In this document: positions 1 to 9,995 of the stretch, in pieces
Numbering within the stretch: the stretch's first letter is position 1
How the letters are laid out: every line of letters begins with the position of its first letter
From: Polynucleobacter sp. MWH-Berg-3C6
GTDB taxonomy: Bacteria; Pseudomonadota; Gammaproteobacteria; Burkholderiales; Burkholderiaceae
DNA: 64,000 nt
Assembly: GCF_018881855.1 (NCBI RefSeq)
Contig: NZ_JACVPN010000005.1
Span: 62,001 to 126,000, forward strand
Reading direction: 5' to 3'
Notes under the pieces: generated by a model
Databases searched by the model: none
The model's input: only the letters and a program-made list of their open reading frames with translations
What the model was told of the DNA's origin: nothing
Translations under genes and position numbers: made by a program

Positions 1-2055
1 ATGTTGATCAGCATTTTGCGCAATGAGATATGCTGGTAATTCTTCTGGGCGCTTGGCTGTGCCGTTGACCGTAATGGTAGTAGCGCTATTGGCTGGCAAG
101 CTGGTGCTAAGGTTAAGACCACCCGACACATAAATTGCTTGGGCTAACAACTCTATGGCATTACCCAAAGAGCCTGCATTACCAGCTAGGTTATAGAGAC
201 TGGTGTTGATGTTGCCAGCAGCATAGATGCTCTGCGCCTGAACCGTGACTTTACTTGCTGTGATGCTGCTACCTACGTTAAGGTACGCAATGGAGGAGCT
301 GATGATTACATCTAAGTTCTGACCACTGATATTGGCATTAAGGTTAAAGATGCCGCTTGAAGATAGGGTCAAGGTTGTGTAGTTATTGCCAGCTTTGAGA
401 ATATCCGCCCCACTAGCAATCGTCAGACTGCCTGTACCGTTTTGAGTACAGCTACCAATCGGGCAAGCGGTGGTGTTGGCCGTTACAGCAATGCTCACAT
501 TGCTATTGGACAGTACTGCTGAGATGAGGCTTGCCGTTGCCTGACCAATGGTCAGATCAATCGGATCTAAGAGCCAAGTACCGGCTTTACCATTGGCGGC
601 TGTTGTAACGATCTGGGTTTGGGGAGCTAGCGCCACAGTTCCTTTAGAACTGGTTTCAATAAAGCCGCCATTACCAGACAAGGCGCCCCCCAGGGATTTG
701 AGGATGCCCGCTACTGTGGTTCTCACTTCAGACCAGATCGCAATAGAGCCACCATTGCCAGACTGGGTGGCAGAGGTATCGATTAGAGCGCCCTGCTCAA
801 TCGTGACGGTTCTAGCCAGTTGTTTGTTGTTAGATGCTGCATCAGCATTGGCTTTTGCTACTTGGGCAGCTTGCGTAGGATTGCTTGCTTGTGTATTAAC
901 TTGGGTGCCACCTGAGACTTGGGTATTGGCTAGGCCAATGTTCACTTGTCCACCACCTGTTGCACCAGTAGCAGTGGTTTTGGAGTTTTGCGCAATGGTG
1001 ATGTCATTGGCAACGATATTAATTTGACCACCCTGGCCTGTTTGGCTATTGGCACTTACTTTGCCAGCCTGAGTCACGGTATTGGCTACCAGTTCAATCA
1101 CGCCGCCGTTGTTGATGGCTGAGCTGGCCGAGATTCTGCCGGTGTTCTTAATCACGCTGGCCATCAGTTGGTTAGCTGATCCTGCGGCAATCACTACTAA
1201 GCCGCCATTGACCTCAACCACCCGCTTGTTTTCGATCAGGCCGTTATAGGTAGCAACGTCTACTTTGACGCTAATGAGCGAATTTCCCTTAAAGTCCAAT
1301 GTAATTTGCTCACCAGAAGCCATGGCCACTGTGCCCGAGCCTTTTTTGGCCAGTAAGAAGCCTTCATTTCGAACTTCGGGCGCTAGCAATGCAATGTAAC
1401 CGCCCTCAACATTGGTCTTAATGTTGCCTTCGTTGATCACCGCACCAGCGCCATTACCTTTGAAGGTGGACTTACCTTCCATGAAGTCTTTATTGGAGAT
1501 ATTCATGGTTGTTGCTACAACACCAGCAGCGTCAACTTGTGATCCTTTTGCAAAAGTTACGCCATTGGGATTAACAAAAATGACTTGGCCATTGGCTTTG
1601 ACTGCACCTTCAATAACAGAAGCACTTGGTCCTGTTATACGATTCAGTGTCACTGCATTGGCATTGGGTTGATTAAAGTTTACGGTTGCATTTTTACCGA
1701 CGTTAAAACTATCCCAATTAACTACTGCACGCTGTGAAGTTTGGTTCACATTTAAGGTTGCAGTTGTGGCAGTTTGTGATTGTGAAATTGTTGCGTTTCC
1801 AGCGACGACTTGACCACCGGTTGGGAGGGCTAATGCTGGCAAAACAGGAACCATGGGATTTGCAAATGCACTTGCAGAAACTAGCAGTGCACAGATGAAA
1901 AAAGTATGCGAAATACTGCTTGCAAAATTGACTTTTGCAAAACAATTTTTCAACGATATTTTCAGAGAAAGGAGCGACCTTTTCTGATGGGCTTTTTTCA
2001 ATGCAAACTCAGGGTTATTTCCGGAAGCAGAATTTTCCCAAAGCCCTATATCCAT
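1..2055 (-). CDS. TpsA exoprotein, filamentous haemagglutinin family (3' end outside window)
   Basis: The minus strand is open from about 2055 to base 1 (about 685 residues) with no stop, so the C terminus lies outside the window. After a long N-terminal extension, a hydrophobic stretch ending SASAFA looks like the end of a signal peptide. It is followed by a typical TPS secretion domain: the VNWDSFNVG and FNQPNANAVTLNRI stretches and an NPNG motif. The rest is rich in Gly, Asn, Ser, Thr and Val, as expected for a beta-helix adhesin. The family is secreted through a TpsB pore, and one is encoded in the same locus. The ATG at 2055 gives a leader of about 65 residues; a TTG at 2001 is an alternative start. 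Adhesin versus other exoprotein function cannot be decided without the C terminus. Confidence 0.85.
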   Translation of the reverse strand, partial: MDIGLWENSASGNNPEFALKKAHQKRSLLSLKISLKNCFAKVNFASSISHTFFICALLVSASAFANPMVPVLPALALPTGGQVVAGNATISQSQTATTATLNVNQTSQRAVVNWDSFNVGKNATVNFNQPNANAVTLNRITGPSASVIEGAVKANGQVIFVNPNGVTFAKGSQVDAAGVVATTMNISNKDFMEGKSTFKGNGAGAVINEGNIKTNVEGGYIALLAPEVRNEGFLLAKKGSGTVAMASGEQITLDFKGNSLISVKVDVATYNGLIENKRVVEVNGGLVVIAAGSANQLMASVIKNTGRISASSAINNGGVIELVANTVTQAGKVSANSQTGQGGQINIVANDITIAQNSKTTATGATGGGQVNIGLANTQVSGGTQVNTQASNPTQAAQVAKANADAASNNKQLARTVTIEQGALIDTSATQSGNGGSIAIWSEVRTTVAGILKSLGGALSGNGGFIETSSKGTVALAPQTQIVTTAANGKAGTWLLDPIDLTIGQATASLISAVLSNSNVSIAVTANTTACPIGSCTQNGTGSLTIASGADILKAGNNYTTLTLSSSGIFNLNANISGQNLDVIISSSIAYLNVGSSITASKVTVQAQSIYAAGNINTSLYNLAGNAGSLGNAIELLAQAIYVSGGLNLSTSLPANSATTITVNGTAKRPEELPAYLIAQNADQH

Positions 2056-2254
2056 TGATATTAGCCCTGGGGATAACGCTCTGAAAGCCTTGAATTTTGA
2101 GGCTCTTTTAAACCCCAAAAATTGTCAGGAATGAAAAAAATAGCGATATCTAAAAATTGGAGCAACTGAGGGGTGTTTTTAGCGCCTTAGGCGCAAGGTG
2201 TTTTTTGGTCAATTTTGCTAGTAGCTTTGACTCAAAAAATGAAGTGTTTACTGC
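2056..2254. other. Leader/intergenic region before tpsA with GCGCC-TTA-GGCGC hairpin
   Basis: About 200 bases separate the tpsA start from the upstream gene on the same strand, so this holds the tpsA leader and perhaps its own promoter. A short GC-rich dyad (2182-2194) is flanked by two direct copies of GGTGTTTTT. The T run follows the hairpin on the plus strand, so it is not an obvious terminator for the minus-strand genes. No clear promoter was recognised. Confidence 0.35.
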
Positions 2255-2845
2255 TTAATGAATAGAGATATTTTCACTCATTTTCACTTCTGAATTTTGT
2301 TCTTCAGTTGCTACATTTTTGATCTGCAAAACTGCTTCTCCCCACCCTGCTTGTAGTCGTAATTGATCAAGCAAAACACACATCGTTTGAAGTGTATTAG
2401 GAGGTAATTTGAGGTTTAAATTTGCACCACCTGGAAGCGCAAAATCAATCGACAAATCGGGATCAATTTCACCTTCTTTTAGATCACTTAATTGCATCAA
2501 TTTTTCACCGTTTTTGGTTAAAGCGCAGGTCACATCCATGACCAAAATTGGATCAAATCCAAGTGGAAAATGGAGACCAGATTCGTATGCTGGTAGCTCT
2601 GTATTTTGATTCTTTGCGAGCTCTAAAATTGCTTCTCTTTCAAATTGATTGATGGCTTTTGCAGCATCCGGTGAATGTGTTTGTTCCATCTTTTTTGCAA
2701 GCAAAAATGCAGTTGCTGCGAGAATAAAAAGTGTTGTTCTGCGAGTAAACCAGAGCCGATATTCATCTTGGTTTTGAGTATTGAACCGAAATAATATTCG
2801 GTCCTCATTCACTAAATATGTACCGTTAAATTGCTTGATGCCCAT
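2255..2845 (-). CDS. Uncharacterised protein in TPS locus
   Basis: A 196-residue protein of unknown family. It has no convincing signal peptide. A short hydrophobic stretch (about residues 38-50, LFILAATAFLLA) could be a membrane or hydrophobic segment. The rest is acidic and soluble-looking, with a segment rich in Leu, Pro and Asn around residues 140-165. It starts 9 bases after the upstream secreted protein and precedes tpsA, so it is probably cotranscribed with the secretion system. A role in exoprotein export or regulation is only inferred from position. Confidence 0.7.
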   Translation of the reverse strand: MGIKQFNGTYLVNEDRILFRFNTQNQDEYRLWFTRRTTLFILAATAFLLAKKMEQTHSPDAAKAINQFEREAILELAKNQNTELPAYESGLHFPLGFDPILVMDVTCALTKNGEKLMQLSDLKEGEIDPDLSIDFALPGGANLNLKLPPNTLQTMCVLLDQLRLQAGWGEAVLQIKNVATEEQNSEVKMSENISIH

Positions 2846-2854
2846 GATATTGAC

Positions 2855-3433
2855 CTAGATAGAATTTTCTTTTGAAGGTGGTTTTTGGTTCAAATTGGGG
2901 GTGTTTTTTGGGGTAATTTGAGCTGGTGGAGGCGCATATTTTGGGGTCATTTTTTGCTCCTTCTGTTTACTGCTTGCAGCCTCTATCAAGAGCCGATCAA
3001 TAGCAGGTTTTGCACCCGCGAGGCTAAAGCGACTAACAGCAAAAGCACCGGATTGCAGGGCTACGGCAAAACCAATACTGTCACCAATCTGGGTTGCCTT
3101 TAGTACTGCCTCAAATGGGCTGAGTATCTGAAAGAGAGTTCCGTTAATTGGGGTGCACTCCATCGTCAAAGCGGTGGAAACGCTGAGGCTATTCATCAAT
3201 ACAGAGTATTTTGCCCCTGGTGTGCAGTTAAAGCTTTGGCGCAAATAAAAAAGGCATTCCTCACCAGAGCAAAAAGACCCAAAGGAGGTGTTTGGGTCTC
3301 CAATGGTGTAGGCCTCGTTAGTCTTTCCACTAAGCTCAGTAGTCCAGTTTTGATAGACAATCTTCTCCCCTGCCCAGGCAGTATTGGCTGCAATCAGCAA
3401 AAAAGATAGAGCTAATGCATGAATCAACTTCAT
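2855..3433 (-). CDS. Secreted protein, possibly IalB-like, in TPS locus
   Basis: 192 residues starting with a clear signal peptide (MKLIHALALSFLLIAANTAWA). The mature part carries at least four Cys residues (the FCSGEEC pair and later single Cys), which suggests disulfide bonds in the periplasm. The pattern of Cys and a central beta-rich region vaguely resembles the invasion-associated locus B family, but this is not certain. The C-terminal tail of about 40 residues is Pro, Lys and Asn rich and probably disordered. Its start overlaps the stop of the parvulin gene (ATGA), indicating translational coupling. Confidence 0.7.
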   Translation of the reverse strand: MKLIHALALSFLLIAANTAWAGEKIVYQNWTTELSGKTNEAYTIGDPNTSFGSFCSGEECLFYLRQSFNCTPGAKYSVLMNSLSVSTALTMECTPINGTLFQILSPFEAVLKATQIGDSIGFAVALQSGAFAVSRFSLAGAKPAIDRLLIEAASSKQKEQKMTPKYAPPPAQITPKNTPNLNQKPPSKENSI

Positions 3434-4257
3434 TGAATGATCTTCGCAGACTCACGCAGGCGTTTAATCGTTTCACCTAAATATTGCTGAATGAGCGCCT
3501 GTTTTAACTGGTTTTGGGATGCCTCAAATGTGGGAAGTTTGGAGGATTTAGCATCGTCTAAACGCACGATGGCCCAAGCATCAGAAAGTCGAATAGGTGA
3601 CTTACTAAAGCTACCCTTATTTAGATTGGCAACAACATTAGCTACCGGTGGTGCCAATTGCTGAACGGATACCCACCCCAACACTCCGCCCTGAGATTTG
3701 GTTGAGGCATCTAGCGAAACCTCTTTAGCAGCCTTGGCAAAGGAATCTCCAGCCTGTAATCGTGCAATCACGGCAATGGCCTCAGACTCAGAGCCAAGCA
3801 CGATCTGACTAATCTTATATTGGGTAGCAGAGTCCGTACCGTTACCCAAGAACTGCTTTTGCTTGTTGTACTCCTCACGTAACTGCTCATTAGTGATGGG
3901 ATTCTTAGTGAAACGGTCTTCGATCAATGCCTGTAGGTATAGATTTTGTTTTAGTTGAGTGATTTGATCTTGCAGATCAATCTCTTTATCAAGGCCCTGC
4001 TTTACTATCTCTTGGGCAATCAGCTGGCGATTGATGAGCTCATTCTTAATAGCCTCCCTGAGCTGAGGGCTGTCTTTTTGCCCCTGCGCGAGTGCTGCTC
4101 TAAGGCTGATGTCAAATAAGCCTTTGCTAATGGGGGCACCATTGACAGTGGCAATGAATTCAAAATCTTTTGAAGGGCTAGATGCAACTTTGACATCTTG
4201 GGCATAAATCACAGAGGAGGTGAGAAGCATGCATATTGCCAAGAAATAATGCTTCAT
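3430..4257 (-). CDS. Periplasmic peptidyl-prolyl isomerase, parvulin (PpiC/SurA-type)
   Basis: A 275-residue protein with a signal peptide (MKHYFLAICMLLTSSVIYA), a Gln/Lys-rich helical N-terminal chaperone part and a parvulin-type rotamase domain at roughly residues 145-245. The domain shows the hallmark TQYKISQIVLGSE, SQGGVLGWV and PIRLSDAWAIVRLDD blocks. Parvulins isomerise Xaa-Pro bonds and hold unfolded outer-membrane or secreted proteins in the periplasm. The start at 4257 is chosen over an upstream ATG because it begins the signal peptide and is preceded by GGAG. The gene lies between tpsB and tpsA. In Bordetella the parvulin Par27 is known to chaperone filamentous haemagglutinin, so a dedicated exoprotein chaperone is a reasonable inference. 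Confidence 0.88.
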   Translation of the reverse strand: MKHYFLAICMLLTSSVIYAQDVKVASSPSKDFEFIATVNGAPISKGLFDISLRAALAQGQKDSPQLREAIKNELINRQLIAQEIVKQGLDKEIDLQDQITQLKQNLYLQALIEDRFTKNPITNEQLREEYNKQKQFLGNGTDSATQYKISQIVLGSESEAIAVIARLQAGDSFAKAAKEVSLDASTKSQGGVLGWVSVQQLAPPVANVVANLNKGSFSKSPIRLSDAWAIVRLDDAKSSKLPTFEASQNQLKQALIQQYLGETIKRLRESAKIIQ

Positions 4258-4363
4258 AAAATCTCCGAGAACGAGAAAGATCAATCTACTGAGTTATTGA
4301 TCACTACGAAGTGATTTGAAATCCAGTTTTTCAGACATACAAGCCTAAATGCCACCAACAAAA

Positions 4364-6142
4364 TTAAAAATTGTAACTACCAGTGATCCAACCTCTAGGT
4401 TGAGTAGTGGTGCCGTCAGTATTAACAGCCTGTCCAAAGGAGTTATACAAAGGGTTCTGGCCCACTTTCCAAGCCACCATTGCGCCGATGTTCCAACCTT
4501 CATAATCCCACTTCACACCAAAGCCGGCACCCATGAGTGAATAGGTGTTATTAGCATTGGTTTGACCTTGCCAGCCCGGGTACATGAATTTGTACTGCTG
4601 CACTACACCAGCATCAAAGAATGCGGATGCCATTAACTTAGGCTGCAGCTGATGTCTTAATTCAACCGAAAAGATTCCGCCCTGAGAGCCACCCGACTGC
4701 GCTACCGGGTAGGCGCGCACACCGTATGGGCCGCCTAGATAAAACTGCTCAGCAGAATTGAGGTTGGTTGATGCAAATTGACCAGAAACCGTGGTGTACA
4801 AAGTCGTTGTGCCATCTTCGACTAATTGCTGGTTGCGATTTGCAGAAAAAGTGAGCTTACTAAAATTGGATGGTGTGATTGGCTGATAAACCGCAGGACT
4901 TGATCCTGGCACTAAATACTGGCTGTAATACGGCGTGCTTGTGCTCAAAATATCTAAATGGCCCAGCACAGCTGTTACAGATCCACTGCTCACAGCTCCA
5001 TAACCAAAGCCATCTACTATGTTTCCAGATAAACCAGCAGAAATGTTATTGATGTTGTAGGCGCTAATCACGGAATTACTAATCGTATTACGGTTGTTAT
5101 AGCTCTTGACGTCGTAATTGAGGTTGGTATTTAAGTTGCCTGTTTGCGAGCGAATCAATGGATAGGCAGCACTTAAGCCTGTAGTCCATGCGTCACCAGC
5201 GCCACCGGTTGATGCGTAATTACTTACGTTTTTATATTGCAAAAAAGTACCGGCCAAACCCAGCCTCAAGCCATTGTCTGAGCCCGGTAAAGAAATTGCG
5301 CCTTGCAGATATTGTGAGCCTTCTGAGCTAATGCCATTAATGGATGCGGAGTCACCAATACCAAGAACGCCATTGAGATTTAAGGCAACCACCCCTTGGT
5401 TTGCGCCAGTTGTACGGCTACCGTAGTTATTGGCTTCAACCCTCCCCTGCACCATATTAGGCTGCGTTAACTGCACGCGTACATTGGTTTCGCCATCTTT
5501 ATCACCTGGCTCTAATTGACTTGAAACCATGACGCCTGGGGTTTCATTGAGGATCACGATCGCACGCTCAAGCTTATCCATATTCAATGGCTCGCCAGGA
5601 GTATTTGCGTAAGTAATGTATTCAGCTGCGCGCTCTTTGCTAAAGCGAGTGGGTCCTTGCGGATTTTCTACAACAACTTTACCTAACTTAGCTTCGGTTA
5701 CCAAAATTTTGACAATGCCATCAGCAATTTTTTGCGGAGGCAAAATCGCTTGAACTGTGTAGCCCTTGCTGCGATACAGATTCTGAATGGCATCACAAGC
5801 TCTTTGCAAATCATCAAAGCTGACAGGCACTCCAACCCAAGAGCGAATTGCCATTTGCACTTCAGCCTCAGGAAGAATATTGACACCCTCAATTGCAAAT
5901 GACTTCACAGTGAAGCGTAATTCACCTTCTTTGGGCTGGGTCGGTTGAACTGGTGCAGCCCTGCCTGGTTCTGGCAAAGCTAGTGGAGAAGGCAAAGGGA
6001 GTTGTTGCTCTAAACCCTGTTGCAATGCTCCAGCGTCTACTTGCGCATAAGTCTGCCCAGTAATGAGAGTACTGATTGCCGCTAGGGCGAATAATCTTTT
6101 CAATCGAAAAATGGATGTTGCGTGTTTCAAGGTGAGATGCAT
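4364..6142 (-). CDS. TpsB outer-membrane transporter (ShlB/FhaC/HecB family)
   Basis: About 592 residues with an N-terminal signal sequence ending near TYA. A Pro-rich linker follows, then a POTRA_2 domain (about residues 75-150, FTVKSFAIEGVNILPEAEV), a second POTRA-like region, and a C-terminal 16-strand beta-barrel ending in Phe. The barrel contains the conserved L6-loop block LGGPYGVRAYP, which in FhaC is needed for secretion. The protein should sit in the outer membrane and export the TpsA product of the same locus. The ATG at 6142 is preferred to an in-frame TTG at 6154; neither has a strong ribosome binding site. It is the first gene of the minus-strand TPS cluster. Confidence 0.9.
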   Translation of the reverse strand: MHLTLKHATSIFRLKRLFALAAISTLITGQTYAQVDAGALQQGLEQQLPLPSPLALPEPGRAAPVQPTQPKEGELRFTVKSFAIEGVNILPEAEVQMAIRSWVGVPVSFDDLQRACDAIQNLYRSKGYTVQAILPPQKIADGIVKILVTEAKLGKVVVENPQGPTRFSKERAAEYITYANTPGEPLNMDKLERAIVILNETPGVMVSSQLEPGDKDGETNVRVQLTQPNMVQGRVEANNYGSRTTGANQGVVALNLNGVLGIGDSASINGISSEGSQYLQGAISLPGSDNGLRLGLAGTFLQYKNVSNYASTGGAGDAWTTGLSAAYPLIRSQTGNLNTNLNYDVKSYNNRNTISNSVISAYNINNISAGLSGNIVDGFGYGAVSSGSVTAVLGHLDILSTSTPYYSQYLVPGSSPAVYQPITPSNFSKLTFSANRNQQLVEDGTTTLYTTVSGQFASTNLNSAEQFYLGGPYGVRAYPVAQSGGSQGGIFSVELRHQLQPKLMASAFFDAGVVQQYKFMYPGWQGQTNANNTYSLMGAGFGVKWDYEGWNIGAMVAWKVGQNPLYNSFGQAVNTDGTTTQPRGWITGSYNF

Positions 6143-6210
6143 AAGTTGGCGCAAAATAACCGTAAGGTCTTGATAAATAATGCATAAATTTAAAGGTTTA
6201 TAGGGAAAAT

Positions 6211-6236
6211 TCCCATTAGCCCTATGGCTAATGGGA
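6211..6236. promoter_or_regulatory. Perfect 11-bp inverted repeat between tpsB and nadA
   Basis: TCCCATTAGCC and GGCTAATGGGA form a perfect dyad around a CTAT loop. It lies between the divergent tpsB and nadA genes, about 60 bases before the nadA start. It could be an operator for a NAD-synthesis repressor or an RNA hairpin in the nadA leader. It has no T run on either side, so a simple terminator is unlikely. Confidence 0.6.
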
Positions 6237-6295
6237 GGCTAGAGAGCCAATACTCAAAAACAGGTGAAAATACCCTCTCTCGATTAAGATTTCAT

Positions 6296-7423
6296 ATGAG
6301 TTCAACTGCTAGCAGCCCCATTTCCTTTGATTACCCCCAGCAAGACTCCGCAGGGGTAACTTGTACTGCCCAAGCTTGGGCAAAGACCCCTCCGCATTTG
6401 CATGGTTCTGAAAAGGCAGCCGTGATTGCCCGCATTAAGCAATTACTCATTGAAAAAGATGCTGCCTTAGTTGCCCACTACTACGTTGATGGTGATATTC
6501 AGGATCTGGCCATGGAGACTGGTGGTTTTGTTGCTGACTCCCTGGAAATGGCGCGCTTTGGTAAAAACCATCCCGCCAAGAATTTAATTGTTGCCGGCGT
6601 GCGCTTCATGGGAGAGTCTGCCAAGATTCTCAGTCCTGAGAAACGCATCTTTATGCCCGACCTAGAAGCTACCTGCTCTTTAGATCTAGGTTGCGATGCT
6701 AATGACTTTGCAACTTTTAGAGCCATGCATCCAGATCGCGTTGTTGTGGTCTATGCCAATACGAGTGCTGCAGTAAAAGCGCAAGCTGATTGGATGGTCA
6801 CTAGTTCATGCGCTCTAGCGATCGTGCATCAACTGAAAGTAGAAGGCAAAAAGATTCTGTGGGCACCAGATCGCCACCTCGGTAGATATATTCAAGAGCA
6901 GACTGGCGCAGATATGCTGCTCTGGAACGGGGCTTGTATTGTGCATGATGAATTTAAGGCTGCTGAGTTAGAGATTCTGAAAGCGGCCCACCCTAATGCG
7001 ATGATTTTGGTTCACCCTGAATCACCGCAAGCTGTAGTCAATTTAGCAGATGTGGTGGGCTCTACCTCTGCCATGATTAAGGCGGTGGTTGATGGCAGCG
7101 CTACGGAATATATCGTTGCTACCGACAAGGGTATCTTGCACCGCATGCGCCAGTTGGCACCAAATAAGAAATTAATTGAAGCCCCTACTGCCGGTAATAG
7201 CGCTACCTGTAAGAGCTGCGCCCATTGTCCTTGGATGGCCATGAATGGTTTGCAAGGAATCTTAGATTGCCTTGAGAATGCCTCCGGTGAAATCTTCATT
7301 GAAGAGTCTGTCAGCGTTAAGGCATTAACTTGCATTGATCGTATGCTCGACTTCACCAAGAATCATCCAAACCTTCTTGCCAAAGCCCAGCATGGCTTTG
7401 TGAAAAATATCGGCGCTGCTTAA
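6296..7423 (+). CDS. nadA: Quinolinate synthase NadA
   Basis: 375 residues. It condenses iminoaspartate with dihydroxyacetone phosphate to quinolinate, using a [4Fe-4S] cluster, in de novo NAD synthesis. The three cluster Cys regions are all present: the ATCSLDLGC block (Cys127), the [11 protein letters not shown] block and the [13 protein letters not shown] block. The substrate-binding [11 protein letters not shown] and [11 protein letters not shown] segments are also clear. The start at 6296 is chosen because homologues begin near this point; an upstream in-frame ATG at 6224 falls inside the inverted repeat and adds unlikely sequence. It is followed 15 bases later by nadC. Confidence 0.96.
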   Translation: MSSTASSPISFDYPQQDSAGVTCTAQAWAKTPPHLHGSEKAAVIARIKQLLIEKDAALVAHYYVDGDIQDLAMETGGFVADSLEMARFGKNHPAKNLIVAGVRFMGESAKILSPEKRIFMPDLEATCSLDLGCDANDFATFRAMHPDRVVVVYANTSAAVKAQADWMVTSSCALAIVHQLKVEGKKILWAPDRHLGRYIQEQTGADMLLWNGACIVHDEFKAAELEILKAAHPNAMILVHPESPQAVVNLADVVGSTSAMIKAVVDGSATEYIVATDKGILHRMRQLAPNKKLIEAPTAGNSATCKSCAHCPWMAMNGLQGILDCLENASGEIFIEESVSVKALTCIDRMLDFTKNHPNLLAKAQHGFVKNIGAA

Positions 7424-7438
7424 TTTTTATATTGATAT

Positions 7439-8296
7439 ATGTTTGATTACAACGAATCCCTCGAGCAAGCGCGTCAACGCAATATTCATGATGCGCTCAT
7501 GGAGGACATTGGTACTGGTGATTGGACAGCCAAACTGGTACCCAGCAAAAATGTTCGAGCACAGCTGATTGTTCGTCAAGATGCTGTGCTGTGTGGTGTG
7601 GATTGGTTTGAGGGCACGCTCAAGAAGTTAGATCCCAATGCCAAAGTGACTTGGCATTACTTGGAAGGCGATCTCATGAAAGCCGATACCAAAGTTTGTG
7701 ATATCGAGGCTGACTCTCAAGCCCTACTCTCTGCTGAGCGTACTTGCATTAACTTTCTCCAAACACTCTCTTGGACTGCCAGCATTACCCGCCAACACGT
7801 TGAGGCCATTGCTGGCGTGAGTCCCAATCCCAAGGGTTGTGCTGTATTGGATACTCGCAAGACTATTCCCGGATTACGCCAGGCTCAAAAATATGCAGTA
7901 CGAGTTGGTAGCGGTCAGAACCAACGCCTTGCACTCTGGCATGGCATCCTCATTAAAGAAAATCACATCGCTGCTGCTGGTAGCATCACTGCGGCACTCA
8001 ACAATGCTGCCGCACTCAATGCGGGGGTAGATATTCAGATTGAAGTTGAAAACTTTACTGAACTGGAAGAGGCTCTAGCTGCAGGTGCTAAAAGTATTCT
8101 GATTGATAACTTCACTACCGATCAAATGAAACAAGCGGTAGCCTTAACTGCAGGTCGTGCACTACTAGAAGCTTCTGGCGGTATTAATCTGGATCAGATG
8201 CGCGCTATTGCTGCCACCGGTGTTGATCGCATTTCTCTTGGAAAATTAACCAAAGATGTCTATGCGGTTGATTTTTCGATGCGGATTCTGGGTTAA
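7439..8296 (+). CDS. nadC: Nicotinate-nucleotide pyrophosphorylase (carboxylating) NadC
   Basis: 285 residues. It converts quinolinate and PRPP to nicotinate mononucleotide and CO2, the step after NadA. The family signatures are intact: EDIGTGDWT near the N terminus, LDTRKTIPGLR, the KYAVRVGSG block, LIKENHI and the C-terminal EASGGINLDQMRAIAATGVD phosphate-binding motif. It lies directly downstream of nadA and is convergent with nadB, whose stop is only a few bases away. Confidence 0.96.
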   Translation: MFDYNESLEQARQRNIHDALMEDIGTGDWTAKLVPSKNVRAQLIVRQDAVLCGVDWFEGTLKKLDPNAKVTWHYLEGDLMKADTKVCDIEADSQALLSAERTCINFLQTLSWTASITRQHVEAIAGVSPNPKGCAVLDTRKTIPGLRQAQKYAVRVGSGQNQRLALWHGILIKENHIAAAGSITAALNNAAALNAGVDIQIEVENFTELEEALAAGAKSILIDNFTTDQMKQAVALTAGRALLEASGGINLDQMRAIAATGVDRISLGKLTKDVYAVDFSMRILG

Positions 8297-8299
8297 TCC

Positions 8300-9955
8300 T
8301 TAAGCTTCTTTGGTGTTTTCTGCACCCTCGGCTTGAGGCGTCAGAATGGTCGGATAAGACACCGCCCAAGTGCCTGGGTAGTCACGGCTGTAATGCAATC
8401 CTCTGCTCTCTCGGCGCATCAGGGCTGATCGTACGATGAGTTCAGCACATTCTAGTAAGTTACGCAATTCAATCAGATCTCGCGTCACTTTAAAGTTAGC
8501 GTAATACTCTTGTACTTCGTATCTCAAGAGCTTAATGCGGTGTAATGCACGCTCAAGCCTGCGATTGGTTCTCACAATACCAACATAGTTCCACATCAAA
8601 GAGCGCAACTCGTCCCAGTTATGCGCAATGACCACTTGCTCATCGGCATCCTCTACCTGACTCTCATCCCAAAGAGGTAGGTTTGGCATAGCTGGTGCTT
8701 TAAGCCCAGAAATGTCTTCAGCCGCTGCTTTACCAATCACAATGCACTCTAGGAGTGAGTTACTTGCTAATCGATTGGCACCATGTAATCCAGTGTAAGT
8801 GGCTTCACCAACAGCATACAAACCTGGTAGATCGGTTCTGCCTTTTAAATCAGTCACTACACCACCACAGGCATAGTGAGCAGCAGGCACCACCGGTATC
8901 GGCTCTTTCGTAATATCTAAACCAAGACTTAAGCAACGTGCATAAATCATGGGGAAATGTTCTTTAATAAAGGCTTCACCTAAATGCGTAGCATCGAGAT
9001 GAACATAATCTAAGCCGTGCTTTTTCATTTCAAAGTCAATAGCACGGGCAACAATATCGCGCGGGGCCAACTCTTTGCGCTCATCGTGAGACTGCATAAA
9101 GCGCGTGCCATCTGGTAGCTTTAATAAGCCACCCTCACCGCGCATGGCCTCCGTAATGAGGAAGGTACGATCACTGGGGTGATACAAGCAAGTTGGATGA
9201 AACTGAATAAATTCCATATTGCCAACTCGGCAACCTGCACGCCAGGCCATGGCAATGCCGTCACCGGTAGCGGTATCTGGATTACTGGTGTATCGATAAA
9301 CCTTACCGACACCACCCGTTGCCAGCACTACAGACTTCGCTGCAATAGTTTCAACGCGATTATTTTTGATGTCTAGGGCATACACACCATAACAACGATT
9401 CGGCTTAGTGCGCTGTGTCTTTTCATCCAGATGACGGTTCGTAATTAAGTCGAGCGCAATCCAATGCTCTAGGATTTGAATATTTTTATGGGCTCGAGCT
9501 TTATCAAGCAGCACTTCATGAATCGCCTTACCTGTTGCATCAGCAGCATGCGCAATACGACGATGACTATGCCCACCTTCACGGGTGAGATGCAATCCCA
9601 TTGGACCAGCCTCATCAGTAGTAAATGGCACACCCTGCTCCACTAACCATTTGATGGCATCAGCACTTTCTTCAGCAATATAACGGGCAGTCGATTCGAC
9701 TACGAGACCCGCTCCCGCATCAATGGTGTCAGCCACATGAGAATCAATACTGTCATGCTCTTTATCAACCACGCCAACGATGCCGCCTTGTGCCCATGCA
9801 GTAGCTGCCTCGCCCAAGCCTCGTTTTGCCATGAGAATCACTGGCTGAGATTCAGCCATATGTAAGGCAACGGTTAAGCCCGCAAGACCTGCACCAATAA
9901 TCAGGACAGGTAACTCTGCTTGGGATTGCGTGGGGGATGGTTTTGAACTAGCCAT
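8300..9955 (-). CDS. nadB: L-aspartate oxidase NadB
   Basis: 551 residues. It is the flavoprotein that oxidises L-aspartate to iminoaspartate for NadA. The N-terminal FAD-binding [15 protein letters not shown] motif is present, followed by the succinate dehydrogenase/fumarate reductase-type core ([34 protein letters not shown]) and a C-terminal helical domain. It completes the quinolinate pathway with nadA and nadC but is on the opposite strand and convergent with nadC, so it must be transcribed separately. Confidence 0.96.
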   Translation of the reverse strand: MASSKPSPTQSQAELPVLIIGAGLAGLTVALHMAESQPVILMAKRGLGEAATAWAQGGIVGVVDKEHDSIDSHVADTIDAGAGLVVESTARYIAEESADAIKWLVEQGVPFTTDEAGPMGLHLTREGGHSHRRIAHAADATGKAIHEVLLDKARAHKNIQILEHWIALDLITNRHLDEKTQRTKPNRCYGVYALDIKNNRVETIAAKSVVLATGGVGKVYRYTSNPDTATGDGIAMAWRAGCRVGNMEFIQFHPTCLYHPSDRTFLITEAMRGEGGLLKLPDGTRFMQSHDERKELAPRDIVARAIDFEMKKHGLDYVHLDATHLGEAFIKEHFPMIYARCLSLGLDITKEPIPVVPAAHYACGGVVTDLKGRTDLPGLYAVGEATYTGLHGANRLASNSLLECIVIGKAAAEDISGLKAPAMPNLPLWDESQVEDADEQVVIAHNWDELRSLMWNYVGIVRTNRRLERALHRIKLLRYEVQEYYANFKVTRDLIELRNLLECAELIVRSALMRRESRGLHYSRDYPGTWAVSYPTILTPQAEGAENTKEA

Positions 9956-9995
9956 GGAAGGTCAATTCTACTGGGCGATATGATAGTTTGCTCAC

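Noticed and set aside
548..1672. Plus-strand ORFs of 159 and 86 residues at the left edge
   Set aside because: They are antisense shadows of the TpsA frame, which shows clear TPS-domain motifs on the minus strand.
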